Positions 6,775 to 8,182 of a stretch of DNA of 8,182 nucleotides are shown piece after piece. Numbering within the stretch: position 1 is the stretch's first letter; each line of letters opens with the position of its first letter. The notes under the pieces were generated by a model. That model ran no database searches. It was not told the DNA's origin and saw nothing but the letters and a program-made list of their open reading frames with translations. This DNA is from Sva-25 sp039714995 (GTDB taxonomy: Bacteria > Pseudomonadota > Gammaproteobacteria > Chromatiales > Chromatiaceae): contig JBDLII010000104.1 of assembly GCA_039714995.1 (NCBI GenBank), forward strand, positions 1 to 8,182. Direction: 5' to 3'. The position numbers and the translations under genes are program-made.

Positions 6775-8182
6775 TCAACCTGTCACTCCAGGCATAAGAG
6801 GGCCGGTAAACAGGAGTGCCAGCCAGGCAACAAACCCGGCCACGAAGCCTGCGCCCAGCCCGACCCGGAACCACTCCAGAAAGTTGATGCGCATGCGGTA
6901 GCGCTTTTCGAGCATGCCCAGTGCGACGATATTGGCGGTGCTGCCGATCATCGTGATATTGCCGCCGAAACATGCGCCGAAAAGCAGCGCCCACCACAGT
7001 GGGTGCACGGTTCCCGGCTCGCCGACCAGCTCCTGCACCACGGGAATGAATGCCGCAACGAAGATCACGTTATCGATGAAAGCCGAGCCAATAGCAGCAA
7101 TCACCATGATGGCGGGTACCAGTGTGTCCGGTTGATCACCCAGCAGATTGGTCAGGGATGACGCGATTTCGTTCGTGACATGCGTGTACTGCAAGGTGCC
7201 TGCAACGCCAAAAAGCATCAGGAAGAAGATCAGCGTCCACCACTCGACATCGTGCTCAATGTAATGACGGGCGCGTTCCCGACGCCAGATCATCACGATG
7301 CCGGCGGAGATCAGCGGCGCCATATAGAGGACAGTATTGGTCTCCAGGCCAAGCAGCAGTTCGATGCGGTGATGCAGGGCGACCAGGCCAATGGTGCCGC
7401 CGATAAGCAGCAGGCCTTTCATATATGGCACACTGACAGTCGGGCCCAGTGGCAGGGCATGACCTCTTCGCTGCTCCATGCGCTCGCTGAGCAGCTGGAT
7501 CTCCTTGCGGTACCAGATCATTAAAAAGACGATTGTGGCAAGCAGTGACAGCAGCATCACAGGGAACGACCACACCATAAAGTCTTCAAAGGTCAGTCCT
7601 GCGCGGCTGCCGATGAGAATCCCGACCGGATTGCCCAGCATGGTCCCTGCGCTGCCGACATTGGTGGCCATGACAGCAATCATCAGGAAGGGGATCGGTC
7701 TGACCTTGAGTACATCGCAAACCTGGAACACCACTGCCGCCATGAACAGAATGCTGGTCACTTCGTCCACCGCGGCGGCGCTCAGCGCAGAAACGATCGC
7801 GGTGATGAGGACAAAGCGCGGCCCGGTCATGCCCCTGATCTTGAGTATGCCCTGGATGATCCAGGTAAAGAAGCCCAGGTCGCGGAGGCCGCCGACCACC
7901 ACCATCATGCCGATGAGAAAGAGTATGACATCCAGCGAGCAGTGCTGTTTGAAACACTCCATCTCCATGGATCCGGTTAACATCAGCACCGGCAGGCCGA
8001 TAAAGGCGATGGCCAGTCTGAAGTCCCAGAAGAAGAGGGTGGAGAGGATGATGACCAGGAAAACGGTGACTGAAATCGTCTGCTGCTGGTTGAGGCCCCA
8101 CACGAAGTGGGTCAACAGCCCCACGATGGCGCTGATGATTGCCAGCAGCACAAAACGGCCCAGGAGCACCCGGCCAGACATC
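6775..8182 (-). CDS. SLC13/ArsB/NhaD-type ion transporter
   Basis: This is a polytopic inner-membrane carrier of the ion transporter superfamily that includes ArsB, NhaD Na+/H+ antiporters and SLC13 anion carriers. It is 468 residues long from ATG 8181, with about 10-12 hydrophobic helices. The two pseudo-symmetric signature segments are visible: ATNVGSAGTMLGNPVGILIG (residues 172-191) and GGNITMIGSTANIVALGM (406-423), each preceded by a helix with acidic residues (VDEVTSILF around 139-140; FIDNVIFVAAF around 370). These correspond to the hairpin and broken-helix sites that bind substrate in this superfamily. Only one base precedes the ATG, so the start and its ribosome binding site cannot be checked; the length and hydrophobic N-terminus suggest the gene is complete or nearly so. 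The EIIA-CBS gene follows after 12 nt. The substrate could be Na+/H+, arsenite or a dicarboxylate/sulfate-type anion; a Na+/H+ antiporter is my preferred guess, given its ion-transport neighbours. Confidence 0.85.
   Translation of the reverse strand, partial: MSGRVLLGRFVLLAIISAIVGLLTHFVWGLNQQQTISVTVFLVIILSTLFFWDFRLAIAFIGLPVLMLTGSMEMECFKQHCSLDVILFLIGMMVVVGGLRDLGFFTWIIQGILKIRGMTGPRFVLITAIVSALSAAAVDEVTSILFMAAVVFQVCDVLKVRPIPFLMIAVMATNVGSAGTMLGNPVGILIGSRAGLTFEDFMVWSFPVMLLSLLATIVFLMIWYRKEIQLLSERMEQRRGHALPLGPTVSVPYMKGLLLIGGTIGLVALHHRIELLLGLETNTVLYMAPLISAGIVMIWRRERARHYIEHDVEWWTLIFFLMLFGVAGTLQYTHVTNEIASSLTNLLGDQPDTLVPAIMVIAAIGSAFIDNVIFVAAFIPVVQELVGEPGTVHPLWWALLFGACFGGNITMIGSTANIVALGMLEKRYRMRINFLEWFRVGLGAGFVAGFVAWLALLFTGPLMPGVTG

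Noticed and set aside
6289..7161. A 290-codon plus-strand frame across the EIIA-CBS/permease junction
   Set aside because: It has shadow-like composition and runs antisense across two well-supported genes.

Overview
The window looks like a piece of gammaproteobacterial chromosome, moderately GC-rich by eye. The strongest clue is the lptE-holA pair, joined by an ATGA stop/start overlap: lptE belongs to Gram-negative outer-membrane biogenesis, and lptE-holA adjacency is typical of Gammaproteobacteria. TGA is the natural stop of at least three genes here (the RND permease, lptE and the SLC13/ArsB-type permease), so the standard genetic code applies. No rRNA, tRNA, CRISPR array, insertion sequence or phage gene is visible, and I cannot name the species.

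Layout. Plus strand, left: the C-terminal two thirds of an RND-type efflux permease (1-2142, cut by the window edge), followed after about 39 nt by a small two-helix, pore-loop ion-channel-like protein (about 2182-2706). Minus strand, convergent with the channel gene: a CPA2-family cation/proton antiporter (2750-4174) interrupted by an in-frame TGA at codon 56, with its own ribosome binding site and a short upstream region containing a perfect inverted repeat. Minus strand, right: a tightly packed run of four genes read from 8181 down to 4252: an SLC13/ArsB/NhaD-type ion permease, a PTS EIIA-like protein with two CBS domains, lptE and holA.

How the genes may work together. Four of the seven genes concern membrane ion or drug movement (RND pump, channel, CPA2 antiporter, SLC13/ArsB-type permease), and a fifth looks like a soluble regulator of such a transporter (EIIA-like plus CBS pair, 12 nt after the permease). 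lptE (LPS assembly at the outer membrane) and holA (clamp loader delta subunit) are housekeeping genes that appear to be carried on the same transcript as the permease/regulator pair. The usual neighbours leuS (before lptE) and nadD (after holA) are not here.

The points most worth a second look are the lone nonsense codon in an otherwise intact antiporter, the non-canonical selectivity filter of the channel-like protein, and the permease plus EIIA-CBS module placed ahead of lptE-holA. I see no clear evidence for an entirely new multi-gene system. All genes except the channel belong to families I recognise with fair to high confidence.
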